From contig JADKAS010000011.1 of NCBI GenBank assembly GCA_016715245.1, positions 171,386 to 235,385 of the forward strand: a stretch of DNA of 64,000 bases, in the 5' to 3' direction. Made by a program: the position numbers and the translations under genes. This DNA is from Saprospiraceae bacterium (GTDB lineage Bacteria > Bacteroidota > Bacteroidia > Chitinophagales > Saprospiraceae). Under the pieces are notes generated by a model. The model worked only from the letters and a program-made list of their open reading frames with translations, ran no database searches and was not told where the DNA came from. Of this stretch, positions 37,459-48,700 are shown in pieces; the first letter of the stretch is position 1, and every line of letters starts with the position of its first letter.

Positions 37459-37466
37459 TAGCTTTG
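37459..37466 (+). promoter_or_regulatory. Possible -7 element of the haloperoxidase/PAP2 gene
   Basis: TAGCTTTG matches TAnnTTTG exactly, 148 bases before the ATG at 37615. No clear TTTG at the -33 position. Confidence 0.4.
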
Positions 37467-37614
37467 CATCCTGAAATTTTAATAAATATTTCATACTGTT
37501 TTTGATTTACCAAATACGGTCAGATGTAACGCAAAACAGAAAAAGTAATACATATCATCAAAATTTTCAAAATTACTTTTTTTCATTTTCTAATTATCAT
37601 ATAAATTTTTCCCA

Positions 37615-39003
37615 ATGAAATCTTTACAAAATATTTTATTCCTTTCAGCATTTTTGTTGATGGTTTCTTTCTTTTCATGCAGCAAGGATTCCGGATCTGA
37701 CAAATCTTCAGTTTCCGTCGCAGCAGATCAATACAGAGGTGATGTTTCGAATGAATGGTACTCGTTGATTATGGAAATAGACAGGTTCTCTCCTGGTTAC
37801 AGACCACCGGCTGCATCAAGAGCTTTTGGTTATACCGGACTTGCAGCATATGAAGCAGCAGTAGCCGGAATGCCGGAACATAATTCTCTTTTGAATAGTT
37901 TTCCGGGATTGACCCTGCCGGAACTTTCTACAAAAACCCCTTACCACTGGGGAGTATCCGTCAACGCGGCTTATGCCAATATGCTAAGGTTTTTTTACCC
38001 GCATATCTCTCCTGCACATAAAGCTAAAATAGATGCCCTTGAAGCAAAATTCAACAATCTATTCAAAAAAGACATTTCATACGAGGTTTTCAACAATTCC
38101 ACATCGTATGGTAAAGCAGTCGCTATTCAGGTTTATTCTTACAGTGAAACTGATCCACAGGGACACGACGCTTATAAGGAACCCAGACCAGCTTCTTACA
38201 TTCCACCAGCTAAAGGCCCTAATAATGAAATATTATGGCAACCAACCTTCCCTGATTATTCTCCTGCCTTGTTTCCTTACTGGGGCAAGGTAAGACCTTT
38301 CGCACTTAAGGAAAGTGATAAACTGGCACGTCCTCCGATACAATGGAGTGAAGACCCGAATTCCATGTTTTATACGCAGGCAAAGGAAATAAAAATCTGG
38401 GTGGACAACAGCACTGACCAGGATAAATGGATTTCCGAATTCTGGAGTGATGACATATTTGAACTCACCTTCGAGCCGGCTGCCAGAATCGTTTCTCTTG
38501 GAATACAAATGTCAAAAGAAAAAGAATTAAATCTTGCGGAAACAGTGGAATTATACGCAAAAATAGGAATGGCAACATGTGATGCAGGTATAGCTGTCTG
38601 GAATTCAAAATACGTATACAATGTGGAAAGACCCGTATCTTATATACGCAGGGTGATGGACCCGAACTGGAAAACCATCCTCAACAATCCTATCGGCAGA
38701 GTGTACGGTATGACCCCGGAATTTCCGGCCTACCCCTCAGGTCATTCTGGTTTCGCTGGAGCGGGAACAGGTATTCTGGCTGACTTTTTCGGTAATAACA
38801 ATAAATTTACAGACTACAGTCACCTTAACAGGGTAGAATTCAGAGGCGAACCCCGAACTTACCAACAGATACTGGACATCGGTATTGAAAATGCTTACAG
38901 CAGACTGCCATTGGGCGTACATTACCGGATGGACTGTGATGAAGGAATCCGTTTGGGTTATCTCGCAGCCAAAAGGGTTCTTGACCTGCCCTGGAAAAAA
39001 TAA
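37615..39003 (+). CDS. Vanadium-dependent haloperoxidase / PAP2-superfamily lipoprotein
   Basis: Exported acid-phosphatase-fold enzyme. The signal MKSLQNILFLSAFLLMVSFFSC has a lipobox Cys followed by SKDSGSD. The vanadate/phosphate-binding motifs of the PAP2/haloperoxidase superfamily are present in order: K-x6-RP as KYVYNVERP near residue 337, PSGH as YPSGHSGFAGAGTG near residue 378, and SR-x5-H-x3-D as SRLPLGVHYRMDCDEG near residue 434. 462 aa with a long N-terminal helical region, the layout of bacterial vanadium haloperoxidase-like proteins. Whether it oxidises halides or is a phosphatase cannot be decided from these motifs alone. Confidence 0.85.
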   Translation: MKSLQNILFLSAFLLMVSFFSCSKDSGSDKSSVSVAADQYRGDVSNEWYSLIMEIDRFSPGYRPPAASRAFGYTGLAAYEAAVAGMPEHNSLLNSFPGLTLPELSTKTPYHWGVSVNAAYANMLRFFYPHISPAHKAKIDALEAKFNNLFKKDISYEVFNNSTSYGKAVAIQVYSYSETDPQGHDAYKEPRPASYIPPAKGPNNEILWQPTFPDYSPALFPYWGKVRPFALKESDKLARPPIQWSEDPNSMFYTQAKEIKIWVDNSTDQDKWISEFWSDDIFELTFEPAARIVSLGIQMSKEKELNLAETVELYAKIGMATCDAGIAVWNSKYVYNVERPVSYIRRVMDPNWKTILNNPIGRVYGMTPEFPAYPSGHSGFAGAGTGILADFFGNNNKFTDYSHLNRVEFRGEPRTYQQILDIGIENAYSRLPLGVHYRMDCDEGIRLGYLAAKRVLDLPWKK

Positions 39004-39066
39004 ATCTTAACAGATAAAAATCCAAATTCAGGTATTGCTGTAGTGGACAATGGTGTTGCATATCGT

Positions 39067-39097
39067 AAAAAGCCGTCTTCAAATGAAGCGGCTTTTT
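39067..39097. terminator. Bidirectional terminator
   Basis: AAAAAGCCG / CGGCTTTTT with an inner CTTC/GAAG extension and AAAT loop; A- and T-tracts on either side serve both convergent genes (haloperoxidase + and lipoprotein -). Confidence 0.85.
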
Positions 39098-39106
39098 AAT
39101 TTTGTT

Positions 39107-39592
39107 TTATTCGGGTTTTACCTGAACCGGCGTCACTATACTATCAGTACGGTGTGAAGGATTACCATCTTTCCATTCGCCGAAACTGAAAGACTTGTTG
39201 GCTAACAATGCCTGTCCTGCAGCAACTAGGGAATTGACATATTTGGCTTGTGTCTGCACAACAACAGTCCATTCATTCCATTTTTCCTGTGAAAAATGGA
39301 CTGTATTTATGGAGTCCTTATAGTTTTTCAGGTCAGTCAAATTTTCTCTGAGCATATTCAGACTATTCTGGTATTTTAATGATTCAAATTCATCTGCAAA
39401 CTTTAGAGAATCTGCCTTATTTTGAAGAAGCGGCATGATTATATCGGCTTTGTTCAATACTGTATCCAGGTTCACCAAAAGTTCTTTTTGTTTCAGTTTG
39501 ATCTCCTGTTGTTTCGATGAACAGGAATCAAAAATCAAAAAACTGATAAAACAAATAAAAAATAGTTTCAGAAATGTAAGAATTGCCTGCAT
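39107..39592 (-). CDS. Predicted lipoprotein, function unknown
   Basis: 161 aa. N-terminal hydrophobic segment (LKLFFICFISFLIFDSC) with a lipobox-like Cys, then SSKQQEIKLKQKELL. The mature part is Lys/Glu/Leu/Asn-rich and predicted to be mostly helical, possibly coiled coil (residues 35-100). No family recognised. A perfect -7 element (TACCTTTG) sits 32 bases upstream of the ATG. Confidence 0.65.
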   Translation of the reverse strand: MQAILTFLKLFFICFISFLIFDSCSSKQQEIKLKQKELLVNLDTVLNKADIIMPLLQNKADSLKFADEFESLKYQNSLNMLRENLTDLKNYKDSINTVHFSQEKWNEWTVVVQTQAKYVNSLVAAGQALLANKSFSFGEWKDGNPSHRTDSIVTPVQVKPE

Positions 39593-39623
39593 CAGAGTTT
39601 TATTGTTTTAATGAAACACAGAA

Positions 39624-39631
39624 CAAAGGTA
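39624..39631 (-). promoter_or_regulatory. -7 element of the 161-aa lipoprotein gene
   Basis: The minus strand reads TACCTTTG, perfect TAnnTTTG; predicted leader about 25 bases. Confidence 0.5.
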
Positions 39632-39683
39632 GCAAACCAAATGAAAAATTCATTTTCCTGAATGACAACTATTTTTTTGTTTT

Positions 39684-40193
39684 TTACTCACTTTTTCCTT
39701 TTCCCTTTTCATCAGGGACTAATAAAATTATTCCGGAAATCAAAGCCAAAAGAGCAAATGTAGTGAGGGCTGCCCATATTTTATTATTCGGAAAAACACT
39801 CAGACCTGTCGGAACCGTTACCTTTAGTTTTTCGTCTTCGTCTATCAGTGTTTCCCTCAGTTTCATAAGGACATTGGTTTTTTCAAGTGCGCTGTTGTTG
39901 GTCAGACTATCCAGTTCGGCTTTGCTCGCGATGATATTTCTGTACCAAAAGGAAATGTCTTCATCAGGCGTTTTCCAGAGTACAGAGGTATAACCTTCTT
40001 TGATATTGTTTTTGTCCAGATAGGAGATTACATAGGCCAGTTCTTCTTTAGCCAATTCCACCGTATTGGCATCACCGGCTCTTTTAAGGTGACCTGTCAC
40101 GTTCTGCTTAAAAATAACGGATTTGTAAATCCTGACACCCAAAATGCTCAGGGAACTTGATATCAGAATGACAGCGATTAAAATCTTATTCAT
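39684..40193 (-). CDS. Small two-helix membrane protein, function unknown
   Basis: 169 aa with an N-terminal hydrophobic helix (ILIAVILISSSLSILGVRIY) and a second near the C-terminus (IWAALTTFALLALISGIILL), leaving a polar region of about 110 residues between them (KNNIKEGYTSVLWKTPDED), probably periplasmic. The basic C-terminal tail KGKGKSE suggests a cytoplasmic end. No family recognised. In the same direction as the lipoprotein gene that follows 91 bases later. Confidence 0.62.
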   Translation of the reverse strand: MNKILIAVILISSSLSILGVRIYKSVIFKQNVTGHLKRAGDANTVELAKEELAYVISYLDKNNIKEGYTSVLWKTPDEDISFWYRNIIASKAELDSLTNNSALEKTNVLMKLRETLIDEDEKLKVTVPTGLSVFPNNKIWAALTTFALLALISGIILLVPDEKGKGKSE

Positions 40194-40229
40194 ATTAAAT
40201 TATTAAGGTTATGAGTTAAAATTGTATTA

Positions 40230-40237
40230 CAAATATA
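40230..40237 (-). promoter_or_regulatory. -7 element of the two-helix membrane protein gene
   Basis: The minus strand reads TATATTTG, perfect TAnnTTTG, 37 bases before the ATG. The remainder of the divergent 367-bp region 40194-40560 is very AT-rich, with no further feature that I can support. Confidence 0.5.
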
Positions 40238-40560
40238 TAGGTAAAGTCCCGAATCTTGGTTTTTATTCGACAAAAGGAGAAAAAATGTCGGCAGGAAGCT
40301 ATCTCTGTGGATATGTCTGTTAACATTGATGGCAACCTCATTTCCGTTCAGAATCTAATTAACTGCATTGTCCAATACCGGCTCTTTTTGAAATGTTGAT
40401 AATTAGTTTTTTCCATTCAAAAATATTAAATGGCAAAAACATAAAAAGAGCCGAAACATCATCAAAATGATTTTTGGTATATTTTTTGTATTATAATTAT
40501 TTATAATATGTAATTAAATTATTTTATGTTAAATACAAATAAGTAAAAATTATAATGTAA

Positions 40561-43500
40561 TTGAAAACCCGGACAAACATATTAGCTGGAATCCTTATCA
40601 CTATAAGTGCTGCAGTCCTTTATTTTGCCCATTCTTCCACTACACAACAGGAGATGATGGCAATACAGGTTTTTGCTGGTGATGATACGGATCTTTGCCC
40701 CGGGGCAACCCTTCACCTCCCGGATCTGGATGCCTATATCTCAGGAGAAGTGACCAACGGTTATTGGTTTTCTTCCGGGGACGGCAGATTTTTACCGGGT
40801 TATACAACAAGTGCCCGTTTTTCAACGGGTGTCAGCTATGTACCGGGTGTGGCTGATAATGCAAACGGTGGTTTTACACTGACCCTCGTATCAGATGATC
40901 CGGACCTGGATCCCATCACCGGTACCAACGGTCCGAAAGTTCAGGTTTCAGACCAGGTGAGGATTTCTTTCCCTCCCCCTCCTGTTCTCGTTTGCAACAA
41001 TAACCTTCAGGTTTCACTGAATTTTGATTGTACCATACTTTTAGATGCCTCCGCACTCGTTGCCAATCCAAAAATGCCGTACGACAACTATAGTGTCGAA
41101 ATGTATGACAAAAACAACAAAGTCATACCGGGTGCCCTGCTCACAAAGGAACATATAAAACAAAATATTACATTCAAGGTAGGACATGTCTGCACAAACC
41201 ACTATTGCTGGGGAACTCTGCAGGTATCTGATTACTATCCGCCAATATTTACCTGTAAAAATGATACGATTTCGTGCATGGAAAGTCCTCATCCGACAGA
41301 TATTGGCTTTCCCATTCCTCCTTCAGCCGTCATCGATAGTTTTGTTAATCAGAAGTACTACATAAGTAATTGGGATGCCTGTAGTCAGGTTCAACTTTCC
41401 TATACAGACGAAATTGAAAAACTCAATTGCAGCACACCTGTTTACGATCGGATAATCACCCGAAGATGGAATGCCAAAGATGTTTCTCAAAACCTCAGCC
41501 TTTGCGTTCAAACCATTCGCATTGAAAAGGCAGAACTGGGAGATATTGTTTTCCCTCCGTCATTTGACGATACACAAAAACCATCTTTTGATTGTGTAGA
41601 CTCTTTTCCAACCTTTCCCAATGGTCACCCTTCAACAGATACAACCGGAGCACCTACAGGAGGCTCTTGCCTGAATCTGGGCATTCTGATGACGGATATA
41701 CGCTTTGAAACGTGCGGAAACGGATATAAGCTTGCGCGTTCGTGGTTTGCCATTGAGTGGTGTACTCAGGAAAGTTATACCTATAATCAGATTATCATTG
41801 TCAAGGACAAAAAAGGTCCTGCATTTATATGCCCCGAAGATATTACTTTGGGAACAGGATATTACGCTTGTGCTACCGGCCAGGTATTGTTGCCTTTACC
41901 GGATTCCATTACAGATTGCAGTGAATATCAGTTGTTGTTACAACTCAAAAATGAAGACGGTGACAATGTAAACCAGTTTTTATTTTTTACAAACCAGAAA
42001 TATTATGTAAACAATCTTCCGCTTGGAGATTATACGCTGACATATATCTTTTTGGATGAATGTTCAAATACAACCCAATGTGAAATTAACATAACAGTTG
42101 TTGATGTCGCCCCGCCTATCCCTGTTTGTGACAAAACTACGGTAATTTCCGTTGACCTTCAGGGAAAAGCAAGGCTTTTCGCCACTTCCCTCGACGACGG
42201 AAGCTGGGACAATTGCGGTATTCAGAAGTACGAAATCAAAAGAAAAGAAGACGAATGCGGGAATACACTGCAATGGGGACCTTTCGCTGATTTTTGCTGT
42301 AAAGATGTAGGAAAATTCAGACATGTAAGCCTTCAGGTCACAGACATTCACGGACTTGTCAATACGTGTCACGTAGAAGTATTTGTAGACGATAAAATCA
42401 AACCGCAAATCACCTGCCCGAGCCATATCACTATCAGCTGCGATTACGGATATAATCCAGATAACCTGAATGAATTCGGTAAAGTGGCTCTCTCACCTGC
42501 AGACAGAAAACCCATAATCTTGTTTGACAGAATCAATGCTGGCTTAGTCGGTCAGGATGGCTTGGCTACGGATAATTGTTCTGTTACGATAACCCATAGC
42601 CGTATTGTCGATGTATTGTGTCACAAAGGCACCATAAGAAGGACATTTACAGCTACTGATGGCGGCAACTTCAAAGATTCCTGCACGCAGGTAATCACTC
42701 TTCGCAATCCGGATTTGTTTAGTTATGATGATATAATCTGGCCTGACCATTATCATGGAGAAGGTTGTAAAATTACGGACGTAGATACAAGTGTATCAGG
42801 TACGCCAAAATATCTGAACACTTCATGTGCTTCTGTAGCTTCTTATTATGAAGACCAGCCTTTTTATCTGGCAGACAGCGCCTGTCTGAAAATCTTCCGC
42901 AACTGGTATGTGATAGACTGGTGTCAGTTTGATCAGAATACTCTGGAAGGAAGATGGGGTCCTTACACCCAGATTATAAAAGTAAACAATCACACAGCCC
43001 CGACTATATTGACGGGTTGCAGAGATACCATCATATGCAATTATGAAGAAAATTGCGGTCCAACTCTTGCCAGTCTATTGGCTACAGGGGATGATGACTG
43101 TACTGAAGTTTCTGCTCTTTCCTGGAGCTATAGATATGACCAGAATGCAGACAGTATAACGGATATTTCAGCAAATTCTTCCCTTTTTGAAAGAAAAATC
43201 CCTATCGGTATTCATCGCCTCACACGAACATTGAGTGATCAGTGCGGCAATATAACTACTTGTACATCCCGCATAGAGGTCAGAGATTGTAAAAAACCAT
43301 CACCTTATTGTATTTCTCAGGTCTCGATGACGTTGGATGAAAATTCATTTATTGCAGAACTCTGGGCGAAAGACATGGACCTGGGAGGATTTGACAATTG
43401 TACGGATCAGGATCAGCTTGTTTTTTCATTTTCTCAGGACACTTCAGACAATGTCATTTATCTGGGCTGCGAAGACCTGCCAAATGGCCGTGAAGCGGAT

Positions 43501-44838
43501 GTAATGTTGGATGTATATATAACTGACCTTGCCGGAAATCAGGATTATTGTTCTGTTTCCGTTCACCTTACGGACAATAGTGATGTCTGTGCGGATAGTG
43601 GTGTTACAGGTAATATTGAAGGAAAAATTGCCACCACTACAGGATTTACTCCTGAAAATATACAGGTTGAATTCTGGGAAAAAAACCATGGTGAGAAAAA
43701 TAAAGTTAGCACCGATACTACCGGAAAATTTAATATCCCGGGTGTCAGTGACGAATATGAATTTGTGTTAAAACCCTTTTTGAAAGAATTTCCTGCTAAA
43801 GGTTTATCAACACTCGACCTAGTACTTACCCAAAGACATATTCTGGGTGTTAAAATTTTTGATTCTCCTTATCAGTATATTGCAGCCGATGTAAACGGTT
43901 CAAGAACTTTAAACTCAGTGGATCTGGTCGAATTAAGACGCGTCATTTTGGGAACAAAATCAAATTTTCCCAATAATATACCGTCATGGGTGTTTATCAA
44001 TAAAAATGAATATTTTCCGTTAGGTCCTTTGGGTCAGAAATACCAGGACTCCTTATTCACTATTGCCCCTTCTTCCAATAACGATTTTATAGCGGTCAAA
44101 ATCGGAGACGTCAATCTTAGTTTTGAAAATGAACTGAAGGGAAATAACCTGGATTCAAGGACAACAGATGACGTGTTCACATACAACATTTTACAAGTAA
44201 ATGAAGTGCAAACCATCTCTGTTTTTGCCGAACGAAACCTGACAATAGATGGATTTCAAACCGGAATTTTGATTCCGAAATATTTTGATCCCTCTTCCTG
44301 GAAAGTCCAAAAAGAAATAAATTCGGATAACATACAATTTCATTATGCGGTAATTCCATACAATGAAAAAGAAGATTTATTGAGAATTGTTGCCTATGCA
44401 GATGAACCTTTGGAACTGGTAAAAAATGAGTTACTTTTTTCCATAACCTGCTCTGCGGCTACAGTGGAAAAAATAACCCGACTAGATGGCGAACAAACTT
44501 TTTCGGAAGTATATATCAATGAAAAACCTCATCCGCTTAGGTTGGTTAAAATGTCAAATAAAGTGTCAGAAAATGCGCCGTTCTTTACTTTAATGGCCAA
44601 TCCTGTCAGCGACATCATCCGAATAAATTTTGCCCATACCGATTCTGATGATATTGTCATTGCCAAACTGATCGATATTTCCGGTAAGATTCTCCTTGAA
44701 CAAAAAACAACTCCTGAAAATGAAGAGACCGGTAGTTTTGATATTCACCTACCCGACCAGACCAAACCGGGAATCTATCTTTTAAAACTGGATTCCAGCA
44801 AAACCAGCAAAACATTTTCTATTATCAAAATAGAATAA
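40561..44838 (+). CDS. Giant T9SS surface protein with HYR/Ig-like repeats and dockerin-like segment
   Basis: 1425 aa exported protein. Signal peptide MKTRTNILAGILITISAAV begins at TTG 40561; no in-frame ATG precedes it. The bulk (residues about 120-1020) is a series of Cys-containing HYR/PKD-like beta-sandwich repeats, with recurring DK-x-x-P-x-x-x-CP/C motifs (VDDKIKPQITCPSHITISC; KDKKGPAFICPEDITLG) and D-x-C-x-N-x-x-x-C elements (FLDECSNTTQCEINITVVD). Residues about 1025-1100 form a carboxypeptidase-regulatory-like domain (EGKIATTTGFTPENIQVEFW). Residues about 1107-1185 look like a type I dockerin (AADVNGSRTLNSVDLVELRR and later VKIGDVN). The end is a T9SS sorting domain (LMANPVSDIIRINF ... 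PGIYLLKLDSS). Probably a large adhesin or scaffold component; ligand unknown. Confidence 0.82.
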   Translation: MKTRTNILAGILITISAAVLYFAHSSTTQQEMMAIQVFAGDDTDLCPGATLHLPDLDAYISGEVTNGYWFSSGDGRFLPGYTTSARFSTGVSYVPGVADNANGGFTLTLVSDDPDLDPITGTNGPKVQVSDQVRISFPPPPVLVCNNNLQVSLNFDCTILLDASALVANPKMPYDNYSVEMYDKNNKVIPGALLTKEHIKQNITFKVGHVCTNHYCWGTLQVSDYYPPIFTCKNDTISCMESPHPTDIGFPIPPSAVIDSFVNQKYYISNWDACSQVQLSYTDEIEKLNCSTPVYDRIITRRWNAKDVSQNLSLCVQTIRIEKAELGDIVFPPSFDDTQKPSFDCVDSFPTFPNGHPSTDTTGAPTGGSCLNLGILMTDIRFETCGNGYKLARSWFAIEWCTQESYTYNQIIIVKDKKGPAFICPEDITLGTGYYACATGQVLLPLPDSITDCSEYQLLLQLKNEDGDNVNQFLFFTNQKYYVNNLPLGDYTLTYIFLDECSNTTQCEINITVVDVAPPIPVCDKTTVISVDLQGKARLFATSLDDGSWDNCGIQKYEIKRKEDECGNTLQWGPFADFCCKDVGKFRHVSLQVTDIHGLVNTCHVEVFVDDKIKPQITCPSHITISCDYGYNPDNLNEFGKVALSPADRKPIILFDRINAGLVGQDGLATDNCSVTITHSRIVDVLCHKGTIRRTFTATDGGNFKDSCTQVITLRNPDLFSYDDIIWPDHYHGEGCKITDVDTSVSGTPKYLNTSCASVASYYEDQPFYLADSACLKIFRNWYVIDWCQFDQNTLEGRWGPYTQIIKVNNHTAPTILTGCRDTIICNYEENCGPTLASLLATGDDDCTEVSALSWSYRYDQNADSITDISANSSLFERKIPIGIHRLTRTLSDQCGNITTCTSRIEVRDCKKPSPYCISQVSMTLDENSFIAELWAKDMDLGGFDNCTDQDQLVFSFSQDTSDNVIYLGCEDLPNGREADVMLDVYITDLAGNQDYCSVSVHLTDNSDVCADSGVTGNIEGKIATTTGFTPENIQVEFWEKNHGEKNKVSTDTTGKFNIPGVSDEYEFVLKPFLKEFPAKGLSTLDLVLTQRHILGVKIFDSPYQYIAADVNGSRTLNSVDLVELRRVILGTKSNFPNNIPSWVFINKNEYFPLGPLGQKYQDSLFTIAPSSNNDFIAVKIGDVNLSFENELKGNNLDSRTTDDVFTYNILQVNEVQTISVFAERNLTIDGFQTGILIPKYFDPSSWKVQKEINSDNIQFHYAVIPYNEKEDLLRIVAYADEPLELVKNELLFSITCSAATVEKITRLDGEQTFSEVYINEKPHPLRLVKMSNKVSENAPFFTLMANPVSDIIRINFAHTDSDDIVIAKLIDISGKILLEQKTTPENEETGSFDIHLPDQTKPGIYLLKLDSSKTSKTFSIIKIE

Positions 44839-44990
44839 CCGGCTTTTTTAATTCGCTGCAATAAAAAATTTTAAAAATTCAGGTTTAATATTTATTTAAC
44901 TTTTGACAATACCAACAATTGTCATACGGTTTACGTTTTGTAAATAAATTGTTAATTCATTAATTTATTAATCACGTAAACCAAGTTTGT

Positions 44991-45545
44991 ATGAACACCA
45001 AACATTTTATTTTATTTACCCTCATTTTAATTTTTTGTTCCCCTCTTACATCCCAAAAGATGTCCAGAGAAATCGGAATTCGTTTTTCGGGTCTTGATGA
45101 TTTTGATTTTATTTATAAAAAAAGTGCCGACGGCTTGAAATACAAAAGATACCGGATAGCCGCATCAAGCCTCAGTTTAGCATTAGTTGAAGATACAAGA
45201 TTCAGTTTTAATGTAAGTTATGCAAGAGGTATTGAAAAAAGGAAAAATGTGACCAATCAGCTGAAATTTATACACGGATGGGAACCCGGTGTGTATCTTT
45301 CTTTGGCATATTCAGAGGATCTTACTTCCGGAACCATAGGTATATTCCTTGGATACGTTTTGGGTTTTCAGTACGATTTTTCCGACAAATTTTATGTCAA
45401 CATTGAAACCATTCCAACATTGGCTTTATCTACTAATTATACTGATGAAGATTTCGGTGAAGATGTATTGATTAACGCAGGTTTTAATTCCAGGGAAGCA
45501 GCTTTAACGCTGGCTTACAAATTTTCTTCACCAGCAAGAAAGTAA
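44991..45545 (+). CDS. Small outer-membrane beta-barrel protein
   Basis: 184 aa with a signal peptide (KHFILFTLILIFCSPLTSQ) and eight or so amphipathic beta strands ending in an aromatic-rich last strand (AALTLAYKFSS). Pattern fits an eight-stranded OmpX/OmpW-like barrel; no specific family recognised. 152 bases downstream of the 1425-aa gene and closed by its own terminator. Confidence 0.6.
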   Translation: MNTKHFILFTLILIFCSPLTSQKMSREIGIRFSGLDDFDFIYKKSADGLKYKRYRIAASSLSLALVEDTRFSFNVSYARGIEKRKNVTNQLKFIHGWEPGVYLSLAYSEDLTSGTIGIFLGYVLGFQYDFSDKFYVNIETIPTLALSTNYTDEDFGEDVLINAGFNSREAALTLAYKFSSPARK

Positions 45546-45583
45546 TCAGAATCTTTTTGCTGTTTGACAAATGACATAAATAG

Positions 45584-45628
45584 AACCCCAGATGTCTAAT
45601 TCAGATATCAGGGGTTTTCATTTTTTTT
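45584..45628 (+). terminator. Terminator after the small barrel gene
   Basis: AACCCC-x-GAT... / ...ATC-x-GGGGTT stem with two mismatches, followed by a run of eight T. Confidence 0.7.
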
Positions 45629-45798
45629 GATTAATAATTTTTACAATTACCCAGTATACATGCAATAAATATACTTATCTGCCGGATTAAAAAATTAATT
45701 TTTTACCTGATTATAATTTTGTGCAACGTTTTTACTTCAAATGGGTTCTTACCTTCAAATACTGATATATTTTTTCATTTAAGTAAACCATTCATTTT

Positions 45799-48700
45799 AT
45801 GTTGTCAAAAATAAATAATCCGGTTTTTAGAATTTTCATGTTGATTTTTTTCGCGCTTTCAATGGAAACATCCATTTCCATAGCACAATGCAATCAGTCT
45901 TTGAACATCAATGTCACCGTCCAGCAACCCTGCAACAATGATGGTATTTTGACAGCAAATGTATTAAATGGCACTCCTCCCTACACTTTTATCTGGAAAA
46001 ATTATCTCGATCCGAATTTTACAGCAAACACACAGATTGTAAATAATGTCAAACCGGGTTACTATTCGGTAGATGTCTTTGATGCCAACGGTTTATGTGG
46101 TTCTGACAAAGAAATCGGCGTTTTTGCACCATTTACTTTTCAATGGACAACCACACCTGCAAACTGTCCTTCGGTGGACGGAAGCGCAGAAATTACATCC
46201 GTTTCCGGCGGCACTATTCCTTACACTTATCTATGGAGCAACGGAGCCACAACACAAAAAATTGAAAATGTCGAAGCGGGAGCCTATTTTGTCACTATTA
46301 CGGATGCTGCCGGCTGTACTACTGAAACCTCAGGTATAGGCGAACAAAGAGACAGTGTTGGCATAGAAATAACACAACTCAATAATCTTGTTATTCAAAT
46401 CAATGTTACTCCTGCTACCTGTGCCCTGAATTCAGGTCAATTATCAGTTGATGTGGTATCAGGCGGTACTTCTCCGTTCACCTACCATTGGAAAAACTTC
46501 CAGACATTTCAGACCTGGAACACTCAAACCTTAACCAATATTCCGGGTAACAACTACTATGAAGTCATTGTCACTGATGCTGACGGATGTTTTATAAAAC
46601 AATACGCCGAACTACCCAAAACACCTTCATTCACTGTAAATATTGTGAATACAAAAGAAAATTGCGACCGAAATGACGGAACCATAACCGGTGTTGCCAA
46701 TGGAGGAAATCCGCCTTATAACTGGTCATGGAACAATGGGATGACAGGTGCTCAATTGACCGGTCTGAATTCTGATTCCTATTACGCTACCATAACGGAT
46801 AATAATGGATGTCAGGAGGCTGGATACCAATATGTGCCAACTTTTTCCCCTCTTATCCTGAATCCGGTCATGACAGATGATATTTGCGATCAGGGTACCG
46901 GAAAAATAAAAGTTGAGGTTAGTTTCGGACAACCTCCCTATTCTTTTTCATGGAATACAGGAAGTACACAAAATGAAATTTCAAACCTGAAAGAAGGTTA
47001 TTATCAGGTTTTGGTTTCAGACATAAATGGATGCACTACAAACGGATATTACTATTTAAGAAACAACCCTACCTATGTTGTTCAGGCACTCATCACAAAC
47101 ACAAAGTGTATGGGAACCAAAGGAAATATAAACCTGGTAATCACCGGAGGCACCGCTCCTTTCAGCTTCGTTTGGAGTAACGGACAAAGTACTGAAGATA
47201 TTTCCGGTTTAGATCCGGGATATTACCTTTGCACCATTACGGATGCAAGTGGCTGTAGTACCATATCGGGCAGTTTTGTGAATACGGAAGTTCAGATTTA
47301 TCCCTGGCTTTATGAAACACCTGCAAGTTGCGAATTAAGTGACGGTACTGTTTATTTGAATGTGAACGGGTCTTTTCCTCCTTTTACTTTTAATTGGAGC
47401 AACGGAACCACTAATCAGAATTTAACTTCTGCACCTTCCGGAAATTATAAAGTAACGATTACGGACGCCATCGGGTGTTTTGTTGAAAAATCATTTTTTC
47501 TATCCAAATCTTCAGGAAATCTGAAGGTAAATATGAATGTTACTCCGGCGTCCTGCATTTTTGAAATAGACGGTGAAGCAGAAGCTGTAGTGACCGGAGG
47601 TACACCTCCATTTACCTATCTCTGGGGTACAGGTGGCACTTCAAATGCTGTATCAAATTTACCTGCTTACTTTGGCATGGGAGTAAAAATAACGGACAGC
47701 AATGGTTGTATTTCTCAGGATTTTGTTCCCTCCATCGGGTTTAATAATTACGATTGCGCAGCCGTTGTCAGGGGAAAAGTGTTGCTGGATGCCAATACAA
47801 ACTGTGTGGAAGACAGTGGCGAAAATGGACTTGAAAATGTTTTGGTAGCATGTCTTCCGACAGTGCAGGGCTTTACCAAAACAAATGCTTTGGGCAATTA
47901 TCAGTACTTCGTACCAAAAGACCAATCCTATGTAATCACACAACATCCGGACTATCTGAATCCGGTTTGTCCTTCGGCTTCCATTATCACTCCTACCCTT
48001 TCGGCAGGTCAGATTTCTGACAATCATAATTTTTACGATACTCCTTATGAAGTAAATGACCTTAAAGTCAGTATGAATTATCTTATACCTCCAAGACCAG
48101 GCTTTGATTTTGAACTACACGTTCTGGTTTCCAATGCCGGACTTTATAAAACCACCGGAGAAGTAAAAGTCAAATTTGATCCGGGTGTAACCTATATTTC
48201 CGGGGCATCTTCCATAGATTTACCTAATTATGAAGCCACACTTGATTTTACGGATTTACCTGCGTTTACGGGAGAACAAAGATTCGTTTTAAGGTTTTCA
48301 ACACCTGCAACAACTGCTCTGGGAACAAGACAAAAGTATGTCGCCCACGCCTATCCTGACGTCAATGATGTGAGAAAAATTGACAATGAAGAAAAACTGG
48401 ATATAGAAGTAGTTGGTTCGTATGACCCTAACGATATCAGAGTAAAAGTAATCGGTGGTTTTCTTACCGATTGTCTGCAGGACAGGGATTCAATTTTACA
48501 GTACACCATCCGTTTTCAGAATACAGGAAATTATCCCGCTTCCTTTGTAACCATTAAAAACAAACTGGACGAAAATCTCGATATCACTACTTTAAGAACC
48601 GGAGCATCAAGTCACACAAACCGTTTTCAGTTTTTACCGGATGGCAACCTCGTTTTTATGTTTGACCCTATTAATTTACCTGACTCAACGAGGGACGAAA

